Assembly: GCA_964632865.1 (NCBI GenBank)
Contig: CAZWDH010000031.1
Coordinates: 1 to 34,812 of the forward strand
DNA from: JAHDWY01 sp964632865
Lineage (GTDB): Bacteria > Hydrogenedentota > Hydrogenedentia > Hydrogenedentales > SLHB01
Direction: 5' to 3'
Length of the DNA: 34,812 nucleotides
The translations under genes and the position numbers were made by a program. This document shows, one piece after another, positions 1 through 7,550 of the stretch (the stretch's first letter is position 1; the number at the start of each line of letters is the position of its first letter). The notes under the pieces are model-generated. The model saw only the letters and a program-made list of their open reading frames with translations, ran no database searches and was not told the origin of the DNA.

Positions 1-255
1 ATCGCGGAAGCCGGGCACGGCGACCATTTCGGTCATGGGCTTGGTCACGGGGTGGGCATCGAAATTCACGAAGCGCCCCGCCTCAATCCGGAATCCCAAA
101 CCATTCTCGAACCGGGCATGATTGTGACCATTGAACCCGGCATCTACTTGCCGGACCGCGGCGGGGTTCGCATCGAGGACTTGGTGGCTGTCACCGAGGA
201 CGGATGCGAGAATCTCAGCGTGACACCCAAGGAATTGAGGATTCTCGGAGCATGA
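1..255 (+). CDS. Xaa-Pro aminopeptidase (M24 family), C-terminal fragment
   Basis: This is the last 84 residues of a metallopeptidase whose start lies before the window; the frame is open from base 1. The motif FGHGLGHGVGIEIHE (fragment residues 10-24) followed by EPGMIVTIEPGIY and GGVRIEDLV is the signature of the M24 'pita-bread' fold. It carries the metal-ligand His and the two Glu residues (TIEP, RIED). The family removes N-terminal residues ahead of proline in the cytoplasm. The stop codon overlaps the efp start (ATGA at 252-255), so the two are translationally coupled. The same pairing of an Xaa-Pro peptidase with efp and accBC is known in Bacillus. Prolidase or aminopeptidase P cannot be told apart from this fragment. 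Confidence 0.93.
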   Translation: MAEAGHGDHFGHGLGHGVGIEIHEAPRLNPESQTILEPGMIVTIEPGIYLPDRGGVRIEDLVAVTEDGCENLSVTPKELRILGA

Positions 256-809
256 TTTCTACGGCGGATTTTCGTAACGGCTTGGTGGTCCTGCTGGACA
301 ACGAACTCATGGAAATCGTTGAATTTCAGCACGTTAAACCAGGAAAGGGTGGCGCCTTCGTGCGCACCAAGTTCAAGAACGTGCTCAGCGGCCGCGTCCT
401 GGAGAAGACCTTCCGGTCCGGCGAAAAAATGGAAGATGTCCGGTTGGAGGAACGGCCCTGGCAATACCTCTACCACGACGGCGACCTCTATCATTTCATG
501 GACCCCGAATCCTTCGAGCAAATCGCTGTCGGCGAGAATGTCGTGGGAGATAATAAGTACTGGCTCAAAGAGAATAACAATGCCAATCTCGTCTTTTACG
601 ACGGGAAGGTAATCAAGCTGCATCTCCCGATCGCGGTCACGCTGCTTATCACGCAGTGCGACCCGGGAGTGCAGGGCGACCGCGCCACGGGCGGCACGAA
701 ACCGGCCACCCTCGAAACGGGCGCGACCGTCCAAGTGCCGCTGTTTGTGAACGAGGGCGAGACAATCAAGGTCGACACCCGCACGGGCGAATACATCGAA
801 CGGGCGTGA
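252..809 (+). CDS. efp: Elongation factor P
   Basis: EF-P binds the ribosome between the P and E sites and relieves stalling at polyproline stretches. The 185-residue protein begins MISTADFRNG and has the three-domain EF-P layout: a KOW-like N-terminal domain, then two OB domains ending in the conserved VDTRTGEYIERA. The loop at the tip is PGKGGA with Lys32, so the protein is of the lysine type rather than the EarP/arginine type. No modification enzyme (EpmA/B or YmfI-like) is in the window. The start at 252 is chosen because it matches the family N terminus and overlaps the preceding stop by 4 nt; a longer reading from 204 would add 16 residues inside the peptidase gene. Confidence 0.97.
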   Translation: MISTADFRNGLVVLLDNELMEIVEFQHVKPGKGGAFVRTKFKNVLSGRVLEKTFRSGEKMEDVRLEERPWQYLYHDGDLYHFMDPESFEQIAVGENVVGDNKYWLKENNNANLVFYDGKVIKLHLPIAVTLLITQCDPGVQGDRATGGTKPATLETGATVQVPLFVNEGETIKVDTRTGEYIERA

Positions 810-875
810 TGCCGGCCAGCCGCGCGTCCTTTGGCGCGCGGTCAACCGATCCGCGAATCGACGGAGGGTAGGTCA

Positions 876-1364
876 TTGGACCTGGACAAACTTCGGGAAC
901 TCATCGGGATCTTTCAATCCTCTGAGCTTGCCGAGATCGAGATAGAAGAGGAAGGCCGGCGTATCCGGCTCTGCAAACCCCAAGCGGAGGCCGTGCACCA
1001 TCATCCCGTGCTGACGCACATGCCGGCCCCCGCGCACATCGCCGTGGAAGCCCAGCAGCCATCGGCCCCACCCATGCAGGGGAGCGCGCCGGAGCCCCAG
1101 GCCGAAGAGATCGAGGAAGGGCTGGTCACTATCGATTCGCCCATGGTCGGCGTATTCTACGCCTCGCCCGCGCCGGGTGAACCGCCCTTCGTGACGCCAG
1201 GCGATGAAGTGGAAGCCGGGCAAACGGTCTGTATCGTTGAAGCCATGAAGCTGATGAACGAAGTGGCCGCAAAGGTCCACGGCACTATCGTAAGCGTGTT
1301 GGTCGATAACGGTGAGCCGGTCGAATACAATCAGCCCCTCTTCGCCGTGCGGCCGGCCGAGTAG
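876..1364 (+). CDS. accB: Biotin carboxyl carrier protein of acetyl-CoA carboxylase
   Basis: AccB carries the biotin that shuttles carboxyl groups from biotin carboxylase to the carboxyltransferase, the first step of fatty acid synthesis. The 162-residue protein has the AccB N terminus (LDKLRELIGIFQSSELAEIEIEEEGRRIRL), a Pro/Ala-rich linker at about 50-85, and a C-terminal biotinyl domain. The biotinylation motif is EAMKLMNE, with Lys125 as acceptor. The start is taken as TTG at 876 because GGAGGG sits at 863-868, seven bases upstream, and because the protein then begins as the family does. An alternative TTG at 831 would add 15 residues. accC follows after 9 bases, so the two form an operon. 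Confidence 0.95.
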   Translation: MDLDKLRELIGIFQSSELAEIEIEEEGRRIRLCKPQAEAVHHHPVLTHMPAPAHIAVEAQQPSAPPMQGSAPEPQAEEIEEGLVTIDSPMVGVFYASPAPGEPPFVTPGDEVEAGQTVCIVEAMKLMNEVAAKVHGTIVSVLVDNGEPVEYNQPLFAVRPAE

Positions 1365-1373
1365 GCGCCGCCC

Positions 1374-2717
1374 ATGTTTCGACGCATCCTCATAGCCAAC
1401 CGCGGCGAGATCGCCGTGCGAATCATTCGCGCCTGCCGTGACTCGGGGATTACCTCCATTGCCGTCTATTCCTCGGCCGATCAGGACTGCCTTCACGCCT
1501 CCCTGGCGGACGAAAGCATCTGTATCGGACCACCTACGGCGACGGAAAGCTACCTCCACATCCCGAGCATCATCACCGCGGCGGAAATCTGCGACGCCCA
1601 CGCCATCCATCCCGGCTACGGGTTCCTCTCGGAAAACGCCAAGTTTGCCGCCATGTGCCGCGATTGCAACATCGGGTTCATCGGCCCCTCGCCGGAAGCC
1701 ATTTCCCTCAGCGGCGACAAGTCCGCGTGCCGCGAAAAGGTCAAATCCGCCGGCGTACCTGTCGTGCCTGGCAGCGAAGGCCTCGTCAAGGAACCTGCGG
1801 AAGCGCTCGCCATCGCCAAGGAAATCGGGTTCCCGGTTCTCGTGAAAGCCTCGGCCGGCGGCGGCGGTAAGGGCATGCGAATCGCCCACAACGACGCCGC
1901 GCTCCAGAAGGCCGTCAACATGGCCACCGTCGAAGCCCAGGCGGCTTTTGGCGACGGCGGCGTGTATCTCGAAAAGTTCCTCGAGAACGCCCGGCACGTT
2001 GAGATTCAGGTGCTCGGCGATGAACACGGCAAAATCATCACCCTCGGCGAGCGTGAGTGCACCATTCAGCGCCGTCACCAGAAGCTGATCGAGGAGACTC
2101 CGTCCCCCCGGCTGACGAGTTCCATGCGCGCCAAGATGTCCAAGGCCGCGTATCGCGCCGCAAAAGCCATGGGCTACTCCAACGCCGGGACGGCCGAATT
2201 TCTCGTCGCGGCCGACGGACAGTTCTACTTCATCGAGTTCAACGCCCGCATCCAGGTCGAGCATCCCGTCACCGAAGAGGTCACGGGCATCGATCTCGTC
2301 AAAGAACAGATCCGAATCGCCGCCGGCGAACCACTGAAAATCTCCACGGTCAAGCCGCAGGGCCATTCCATCGAAGCCCGCGTGTATGCGGAAGATCCGG
2401 ACAACAACTTCGCGCCCTGTCCCGGTACCATCACCCGCTGCCACATCCCCGGCGGTCCCGGCATCCGAATTGACAGCCATGTGTTCCCGGGCTATACGGT
2501 GCCGCGGTACTACGATTCTCTGCTCGCCAAAGTCATCTCGTGGGGCACCGACCGCGAAGAGGCCATCAATCGCCTCGCCGGCGCCCTAAACGAATTCACC
2601 ACCGTCGGCGTCAAAACCTCGGCAAGCCTCTGTGCCAAGATTCTCCAGAGCGATCGGTTCCGTCGCGGGGACCTATCCGCCGACATGGTTGATCAATTCA
2701 TCGCAAAAACGCGATAG
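1374..2717 (+). CDS. accC: Biotin carboxylase subunit of acetyl-CoA carboxylase
   Basis: AccC uses ATP and bicarbonate to carboxylate the biotin on AccB. The 447 residues match the usual family length. Visible motifs are the N-terminal FRRILIANRGEIAVRIIRAC, the glycine-rich ATP lid AGGGGKGMR, and the active-site stretch EFNARIQVEHPVTEE, in which the Glu, Asn and Arg ligands and catalytic residues are kept. The usual form of this stretch is EMNTRIQVEHPVTE, so Met-to-Phe and Thr-to-Ala are mild departures. The gene lies 9 bases after accB, as in most bacteria. The carboxyltransferase subunits (accA, accD) are not in the window. Confidence 0.97.
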   Translation: MFRRILIANRGEIAVRIIRACRDSGITSIAVYSSADQDCLHASLADESICIGPPTATESYLHIPSIITAAEICDAHAIHPGYGFLSENAKFAAMCRDCNIGFIGPSPEAISLSGDKSACREKVKSAGVPVVPGSEGLVKEPAEALAIAKEIGFPVLVKASAGGGGKGMRIAHNDAALQKAVNMATVEAQAAFGDGGVYLEKFLENARHVEIQVLGDEHGKIITLGERECTIQRRHQKLIEETPSPRLTSSMRAKMSKAAYRAAKAMGYSNAGTAEFLVAADGQFYFIEFNARIQVEHPVTEEVTGIDLVKEQIRIAAGEPLKISTVKPQGHSIEARVYAEDPDNNFAPCPGTITRCHIPGGPGIRIDSHVFPGYTVPRYYDSLLAKVISWGTDREEAINRLAGALNEFTTVGVKTSASLCAKILQSDRFRRGDLSADMVDQFIAKTR

Positions 2718-2842
2718 TAGAGGCATGTCTGCGGGCGCCCCGGCATTGATGTCCCCGCTTCCGGGGCGAACGGGACCGCCCGCGCAAACCCGCCGCAACC
2801 GGCTGGGGGTCGGCTAAGGTCCCGGGAAAAGGAAATCCACTC

Positions 2843-3751
2843 ATGCGAATCCTCCAGACAATCATCCAGAAGCTTGCTTGTGTAGCCGTCCTCGCCGGAG
2901 GCGCCGCCCTCGCCATCTTTTCCGTAAGCGGACTGTACCAGACGGTCGTCGTGCAGCTTCCTGGACCGAATCCGATGCTACGAATCGCCATCGGCGTTGT
3001 TGCCGCAGTGCTCGCGGTATTCGCGTTGCTTCCCCTGGGCGGCGGACGGCGGCGATCGCGTGAACTGCGCTACAATGACGGAAACGGCCCCGTGACGATA
3101 CAGCTCGATCCCATTGCCAATTCGCTGAACAAGACCTTTAACAAGGTGCCGGTTGTAAAGAAAGGAACCGTCCGTCTCACACCGACCAAGGCCGCAGACA
3201 AGGCAAACGTGCACGCCGATGTCCACCTGCTGAACCCAGCGGATGCGAGCGTGCGCGAAACGTCGATCCAATTGAAAACCTACCTCGACGAACTGGCACG
3301 CAGCGTCATCGGCGCGGAAGAGGTAGGCGAAGTCGCGGTCAACATCGTCAACACCGAAACAGCGGAACAACCTGCTTCCACCCTGAAATCTTCCGCGCCC
3401 ATCGCGGAAGTCGCCACGCCCGTCGCCCGGACCATCCCGGAGCCGGAACCCATCGTGGAGGAACCCATGGTGGTCGAGGATGAGACGCCGGTTTCGGAAG
3501 ACCTCGTCACCTACGAAGAATCCGTGCAGGCCGCCGAGGAAGAGGAACGCTCCCTCACCGGCGAAGCCGAAGATGAGCCGGAACTTCCCGTCGCATGGGA
3601 ATCCGAAGAGTCAGAAACCGAAGCAACGCCGGTCTCGCTCGAGGGAGGTGAAGAGTCATCCGGCGATGACACCTCGTTCGACGCCCTCGCTATTGAGGAA
3701 TCAACGAAGGACGAAGAGGACGACGAGAACCGCCCGGCTTCTGGCGTGTAA
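2843..3751 (+). CDS. AmaP/Asp23-like membrane protein with acidic tail
   Basis: This 302-residue protein has two predicted membrane segments (about residues 11-33 and 46-66) joined by a short loop, then a basic GGGRRRSREL stop-transfer. A domain at about 80-170 resembles the Asp23 (DUF322) fold, with pattern VTIQLDPIANSLNK ... GTVRLTP ... VHADVHL ... VGEVAVNIVN. The last 110 residues are a low-complexity, Glu-rich and probably disordered tail. In Firmicutes, AmaP anchors Asp23 at the membrane, and Asp23-family genes (yqhY) follow accBC. The position here after accC fits that link. A ribosome site AAGGAAA is at about 2828-2834. The acidic tail is unusual and the family assignment is by eye. 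Its role here is not known. Confidence 0.75.
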   Translation: MRILQTIIQKLACVAVLAGGAALAIFSVSGLYQTVVVQLPGPNPMLRIAIGVVAAVLAVFALLPLGGGRRRSRELRYNDGNGPVTIQLDPIANSLNKTFNKVPVVKKGTVRLTPTKAADKANVHADVHLLNPADASVRETSIQLKTYLDELARSVIGAEEVGEVAVNIVNTETAEQPASTLKSSAPIAEVATPVARTIPEPEPIVEEPMVVEDETPVSEDLVTYEESVQAAEEEERSLTGEAEDEPELPVAWESEESETEATPVSLEGGEESSGDDTSFDALAIEESTKDEEDDENRPASGV

Positions 3752-3778
3752 CAGGTTCCGGTCCAAATTCAATTCACT

Positions 3779-3823
3779 ATCGGGATCGAAGTGTGTTTCC
3801 GATCCCGATTTCGATAGCGATTC
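3779..3823. repeat. GATCCCGAT-type palindromic repeat
   Basis: An exact 10-bp inverted repeat, ATCGGGATCG (3779-3788) and CGATCCCGAT (3800-3809), encloses an 11-base loop and is followed by TTCGATAGCGATTC. A longer relative with the same words lies at 23019-23091. Here the hairpin sits between the convergent ends of the AmaP-like gene and the minus-strand orphan gene, so it could terminate transcription from both sides. Confidence 0.65.
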
Positions 3824-3847
3824 GGACCATGCCAGGTTGAAGTGCCG

Positions 3848-4129
3848 TTATCCCGCGAGTTCCCGGACTTCGATTGCCTGGACCTCGGGATAATCGTCCA
3901 CGGCAAGTTCCATCGCCCAGGGCAAATTGTCCACCCGGTTCCTGTCCACCTGCTCCCGCGCCCAGTCCTGCGGACAATACCGGACCTCGCCCGCCATCCC
4001 CACCATCGCAAAGAGGTGCGAGGCCAATACCGCCAGCCGGTAGTAGGTGCCGGATCGGAATTCCCCGGTCCCCACGAGATTGTACTTCTTTTCATTTACG
4101 TAGCGTGCGCCTTCAGGCAATGGCCACAT
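3848..4129 (-). CDS. Hypothetical protein, 93 residues
   Basis: The product is not recognised. I call it real because an excellent ribosome site (GGAGGAG on the minus strand, 4140-4134) stands four bases before the ATG, and because the residue composition is balanced, unlike the Arg/Pro-rich shadow frames on the other strand. The protein starts MWPLPEGARYVNEKKYNLVG, has a hydrophobic stretch YRLAVLASHLFAMVGMAG at about 30-47 that may be an amphipathic or buried helix, and ends acidic (VDDYPEVQAIEVRELAG). It is convergent with the AmaP-like gene, and the region upstream is gene-free. No signal peptide is seen. Confidence 0.6.
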   Translation of the reverse strand: MWPLPEGARYVNEKKYNLVGTGEFRSGTYYRLAVLASHLFAMVGMAGEVRYCPQDWAREQVDRNRVDNLPWAMELAVDDYPEVQAIEVRELAG

Positions 4130-4462
4130 ACCGCTCCTCCGTTCGCACGGGCAACGAAGCCCGTCCCCAACCCCGTCGGCTCCCTGACCGGCAAATCCCA
4201 GCTCGAACTACAAGCGCGACGCCGCTCGAACCCGACACACTTCCCAATCACGGCGACCACTCAGCCCTTTAGCGGACGCCAACCTCAGGCACAGGACCTG
4301 TCGGTTCCCCAACTGGGAGCAATCCCCATACCACGGGTGCCTCCCGCCTAACGCATTGCTACCACGTAACGCAGGATTAGCACGAGCCGCGAGATTGCCA
4401 CATTTGCCGCCGAAAATCCGTCGTATCGCCACAAATGCTCATAAGCACCCCGCTCTTCGTGG

Positions 4463-4482
4463 CTTGGGCGTCCTCGCCCAAG
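4463..4482. repeat. Perfect 8-bp stem hairpin
   Basis: CTTGGGCG (4463-4470), loop TCCT, CGCCCAAG (4475-4482) form a perfect stem in gene-free DNA. It looks like a REP-type palindrome. No second copy was seen in this window. Confidence 0.5.
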
Positions 4483-4571
4483 TCGACACGCGAGACAGCC
4501 TCAATCCCCATCCGCAATACCTCAGATGCGATGCATAAGCCGCATCGTGACATCCATTAGAATTTTGGTCA

Positions 4572-4581
4572 NNNNNNNNNN
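4572..4581. other. Assembly gap (10 N)
   Basis: Ten ambiguous bases interrupt the intergenic sequence. The true length of missing DNA is unknown. Confidence 0.99.
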
Positions 4582-4923
4582 CGAATTTCGGATTTTGAGG
4601 CGGCATGGTGTCACAATCAGCGTCCGGCCCGCCGACACTCACCCCTTCCCGGGCGGTGCTTGAAAAATATGCATGACTTGTGCAATAGTGCGCCCACGCA
4701 CTAGGCGTATTTGATTGCGGTGTCAGCAGACGCCGCCCCTTGGAGGACCCGTGATGCCACATTCGCTTTCCCACCATCGATGGCGTCACTATACCCATTC
4801 CTGAATCCAATCCCGTTTCGTCCCGTTTACTGATTTCGTCGCGTCGCGACACCGGTCCGTTTTCCGTGGCCCCAAAGCGCGGAGGATCCACCGATAGATC
4901 CATTGCCCATGGAGAGGAGTGTC

Positions 4924-5307
4924 ATGGAAGCTGAGAACCCGAAAACCCTGAACGACATGATCAAGTTCGACGACAAAGGCCTTATCGTGGCCGTCGTGCA
5001 ACATCATGAGACGGGGCAGATTCTCATGGTCGGCTATATGAATCCCGAAGCCTTGGAGGTCACCTTGCGCGAACGGCGTGCCTGTTTCTGGTCCCGTTCG
5101 CGCCAAAAACTGTGGCGCAAGGGCGAAACTTCCGGCAACGTCTTGAACGTCCTCGAAATCCGGACGGACTGCGATGCCGATGCCCTGCTCCTGAAATGCG
5201 ACCCCGTGGGCCCGACCTGCCACACCAACGAGACCAGTTGCTTCTACCGCAAGGTGGACTTCGACGGCAGCGTGATGCTCGATGGTGACGGCGTAGCCAA
5301 GGACTGA
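4924..5307 (+). CDS. hisI: Phosphoribosyl-AMP cyclohydrolase
   Basis: HisI opens the purine ring of phosphoribosyl-AMP, the third step of histidine synthesis. The 127-residue protein is the stand-alone form, without the HisE pyrophosphohydrolase domain that is often fused. Family motifs are complete: ACFWSRSRQKLWRKGETSGN, the metal-binding DCDADALLLKC, and GPTCHTNETSCFY, which together supply the conserved Cys and Asp ligands. The start is placed at 4924 because GGAGAGGAG (4911-4919) lies just upstream; an in-frame ATG at 4903 precedes that site and is less likely. The stop codon TGA is part of a palindromic repeat (5301-5326). trpE follows after 43 bases. Confidence 0.95.
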   Translation: MEAENPKTLNDMIKFDDKGLIVAVVQHHETGQILMVGYMNPEALEVTLRERRACFWSRSRQKLWRKGETSGNVLNVLEIRTDCDADALLLKCDPVGPTCHTNETSCFYRKVDFDGSVMLDGDGVAKD

Positions 5308-5326
5308 TCGGACCGATCGGTCCGAT
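5301..5326. repeat. GGACTGATCGGACCGATC palindromic repeat, copy 1
   Basis: The sequence GGACTGATCGGACCGATC, continuing into GGTCCGAT, contains the perfect palindrome GGACCGATCGGTCC (5310-5323). An exact 18-base copy in the other orientation lies at 34589-34606. The hisI stop codon (5305-5307) is inside this element. Confidence 0.75.
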
Positions 5327-5350
5327 TATATAGACAAAGGAAAACGACCC

Positions 5351-6832
5351 ATGATTCACCCGACTCTGGAAGAGTTCAAACGCATCGCCAAACCGGGTTC
5401 CCTCGTGCCCGTGTACCGCGACGTCGTGGCGGACCTGGAGACCCCGGTCACCGCCTATATGAAAATCTCGAAAGACCAACCCTACTCCTTCCTGCTGGAA
5501 AGTGTGGAGCGCGCCGACTCCATCGGCCGTTACTCCTTCCTCGGCGCAAACCCGTCCATCGTGTTTCGGTCAAAAGGTACCTCGGTCACGGTTATCCGCG
5601 ACGGCCAGGAAACCACGACGGAATCGGAACGCCCTCTCGATGAACTCCGCGCGTTGATGTCGCAATACACCCCGGTCGCGGTGGACGGCGTGCCCAAGTT
5701 CCACGGCGGCGCGGTGGGCTACATGTCCTACGACCAGGTCCGTTTCTTCGAAAAGCTGCCGGACAACAACCCGGACACGCTGAACCTGCCCGACCTCTAT
5801 TTCATGATCACCGACACGATCCTCATCTTCGATCATGTCAACAACCGTCTGAAAATCGTCTCCAACGCCCACGTGCAGGACGATCCCGTGGCCGCGTACA
5901 ACGAAGCGGTCCGCAAGATTCACGAGCTGAACCACACGCTGAAACAGCCCCTCGTCGTCACCACGGAACGCATCCATTCCGGTGAACCCAATACCGAGAT
6001 CCGGTCCAGCTTCACGAAGGAAGCCTTCTGCGACGCCGTGAAGAAGGCCAAGGAGTACATCTGCGCCGGCGATATCTTCCAGGTGGTCCTGTCGCAACGC
6101 TTCGAACGCGAAGTGTATGCGAGCCCCATCAACCTCTATCGCGCCTTGCGCTGCATCAACCCCTCCCCCTACATGACGCTCGTGCGCTACCCCGACTTCA
6201 CGCTGGTCGGTTCCAGCCCCGAGGTCATGACGCAAGTCACCGGTCGCCGCTGCATGGTGCGCCCCATCGCCGGCACGCGCCCCCGAGGCGAAACGGTGGA
6301 CGAAGACCTGGCGCTGGAGAAGGATCTCCTCGCCGATGAAAAGGAAGTCGCCGAACACGTCATGCTGGTCGATCTGGGCCGAAACGACGTGGGCCGCGTC
6401 AGCGTGCCCGGCACGGTACACCCCAGCCGCATGATGACCATCGAGCGCTACTCCCACGTCATGCACATCGTCAGCGAAGTGGAAGGCCAACTGAAAGCGG
6501 ACGCCGACGCCTATGAGGCCCTGCGCGCCACCTTCCCCATGGGAACCGTCAGTGGCGCGCCGAAGATTCGCGCCATGGAAATCATCGATGAATTGGAGCC
6601 CCTCCGCCGCGGCCCCTACTCTGGGGGCTGCGGCTACATCAGTTTCAACGGCGACATGGACACCTGCATCATCATCCGCACCATGATCGTGAAGGACAAC
6701 GTTGCCTACGTGCAGGCGGGCGCGGGCATCGTCTATGACAGCGTGCCTGAACGCGAGTTCGAAGAAACCGTCAACAAAGCCAAGGCCCTTTTCCGGGCCG
6801 TGGAGTTTGCCGAGAAAGGACTGGAATCATGA
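5351..6832 (+). CDS. trpE: Anthranilate synthase component I
   Basis: TrpE converts chorismate and ammonia to anthranilate, the committed step of tryptophan synthesis. At 493 residues it has normal length. The chorismate-binding domain shows PIAGTRPRGE, LVDLGRNDVGRV, FPMGTVSGAPKIRAMEIIDELEP and QAGAGIVYDSVPE, all typical of TrpE/PabB. The N-terminal regulatory region contains SFLLESVERADSIGRYSFLG, which includes the LLES motif linked to tryptophan feedback binding and favours TrpE over PabB. A ribosome site AAAGGAAAA lies at about 5336-5344. The stop codon overlaps the trpG start, so the two subunits are translationally coupled. No attenuator peptide was recognised upstream. Confidence 0.96.
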   Translation: MIHPTLEEFKRIAKPGSLVPVYRDVVADLETPVTAYMKISKDQPYSFLLESVERADSIGRYSFLGANPSIVFRSKGTSVTVIRDGQETTTESERPLDELRALMSQYTPVAVDGVPKFHGGAVGYMSYDQVRFFEKLPDNNPDTLNLPDLYFMITDTILIFDHVNNRLKIVSNAHVQDDPVAAYNEAVRKIHELNHTLKQPLVVTTERIHSGEPNTEIRSSFTKEAFCDAVKKAKEYICAGDIFQVVLSQRFEREVYASPINLYRALRCINPSPYMTLVRYPDFTLVGSSPEVMTQVTGRRCMVRPIAGTRPRGETVDEDLALEKDLLADEKEVAEHVMLVDLGRNDVGRVSVPGTVHPSRMMTIERYSHVMHIVSEVEGQLKADADAYEALRATFPMGTVSGAPKIRAMEIIDELEPLRRGPYSGGCGYISFNGDMDTCIIIRTMIVKDNVAYVQAGAGIVYDSVPEREFEETVNKAKALFRAVEFAEKGLES

Positions 6833-7398
6833 TCGTGCTCATCGACAACTACGATTCGTTCACCTACAACTTGGTCCAGTATTTCGGCGAATTGGAATCG
6901 GATATTCGGGTCTTTCGCAACGACGAAATCACCGTCGACGGTATTCGCGAACTCAAGCCGGACCGCATCATTGTGTCGCCGGGACCCTGCACGCCCAACG
7001 AGGCCGGCATCTCCGTGGAGACCATCAAGAAGCTCGGACCTGAATTCCCCCTGCTCGGCGTCTGCCTCGGCCACCAGAGCATTGGCCAGGCCTTCGGCGG
7101 CGACGTGGTCCGCGCCGACCGCATCATGCACGGCAAGATCAGTTCCATCACCCACACCGGCAATGCGCTGTTCAAGGACGTGCCCTCACCCTTCGACGCG
7201 ACCCGATACCATTCGCTGGTCATCAAGCGGGAGACCTGCCCGGACTGCCTGGAAATCATCGCGGAGACCGACCAGAAGGAAATCATGGCGGTGGCGCACA
7301 AGGATTACCCCATCTGGGGAGTCCAGTTTCACCCCGAAAGCATCCTGACCCGGGACGGGAAATTCATCGTGCGCAACTTCATGCAGGCCAAAGCGTAG
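6829..7398 (+). CDS. trpG: Anthranilate synthase component II (glutamine amidotransferase)
   Basis: TrpG releases ammonia from glutamine for TrpE. This 189-residue class I amidotransferase has the full catalytic triad: Cys79 in GVCLGHQSIGQAFGG, and His168 and Glu170 in GVQFHPESILT. The N terminus MIVLIDNYDSFTYNLVQYFGEL and the SPGPCTPNEAGIS motif are family hallmarks. It overlaps trpE by 4 nt (ATGA), which fits a fixed subunit ratio. Bacteria with a single copy often use the same protein for 4-aminobenzoate synthesis (PabA), so a dual role is possible. The operon seems to end here, because a good promoter lies between this gene and the next. Confidence 0.95.
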   Translation: MIVLIDNYDSFTYNLVQYFGELESDIRVFRNDEITVDGIRELKPDRIIVSPGPCTPNEAGISVETIKKLGPEFPLLGVCLGHQSIGQAFGGDVVRADRIMHGKISSITHTGNALFKDVPSPFDATRYHSLVIKRETCPDCLEIIAETDQKEIMAVAHKDYPIWGVQFHPESILTRDGKFIVRNFMQAKA

Positions 7399-7473
7399 AC
7401 GCGGATTGGCGAGGCGTCGCGGGACACCTGGCACGCGAGATTAGCTAACCGATTTGAAGTCGGCCACTTAGGT

Positions 7474-7502
7474 TTGACTTCCCCCCCACCGTGTGCTAGA
7501 GT
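7474..7502 (+). promoter_or_regulatory. Sigma-70-type promoter for the tail-anchored protein gene
   Basis: TTGACT (7474-7479) and TAGAGT (7497-7502) are separated by exactly 17 bases, close to the consensus, and lie about 50 bases before the start codon at 7551. The spacer has a run of seven C. It separates trpG from the next transcription unit. Confidence 0.6.
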
Positions 7503-7550
7503 CGGCTGGTTTTGGAGGGGAATCTCAAACCTTAGGAAAGGCTGCGGTCC

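Larger units (their letters stand above)
4130..4923. other. Gene-free stretch with small hairpins and an assembly gap
   Basis: No convincing gene is visible in these 0.8 kb. The open frames present are Arg/Pro-rich or cross the N run. It holds several short hairpins: ACGGGC/GCCCGT at 4147-4164, the perfect CTTGGGCG-TCCT-CGCCCAAG at 4463-4482, and GATGC/GCATC near 4527-4545. Promoter signals for hisI should lie toward the right end. A weak candidate is TTGAAA (4660-4665) with CAATAG (4683-4688) at 17-base spacing. Confidence 0.6.

Noticed and set aside
873..2480. 535-residue minus-strand open frame across accB/accC
   Set aside because: It is antisense to two unmistakable genes, is rich in Gly/Asp/Arg/His as expected from the complement of GC-rich codons, and has no recognisable motif.
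4439..4903. Minus-strand 154-residue frame crossing the 10-N gap
   Set aside because: Continuity depends on ambiguous bases and no domain is visible.
5308..5350. Tryptophan attenuator before trpE
   Set aside because: The spacer is only 43 bases, with no leader peptide containing Trp codons.
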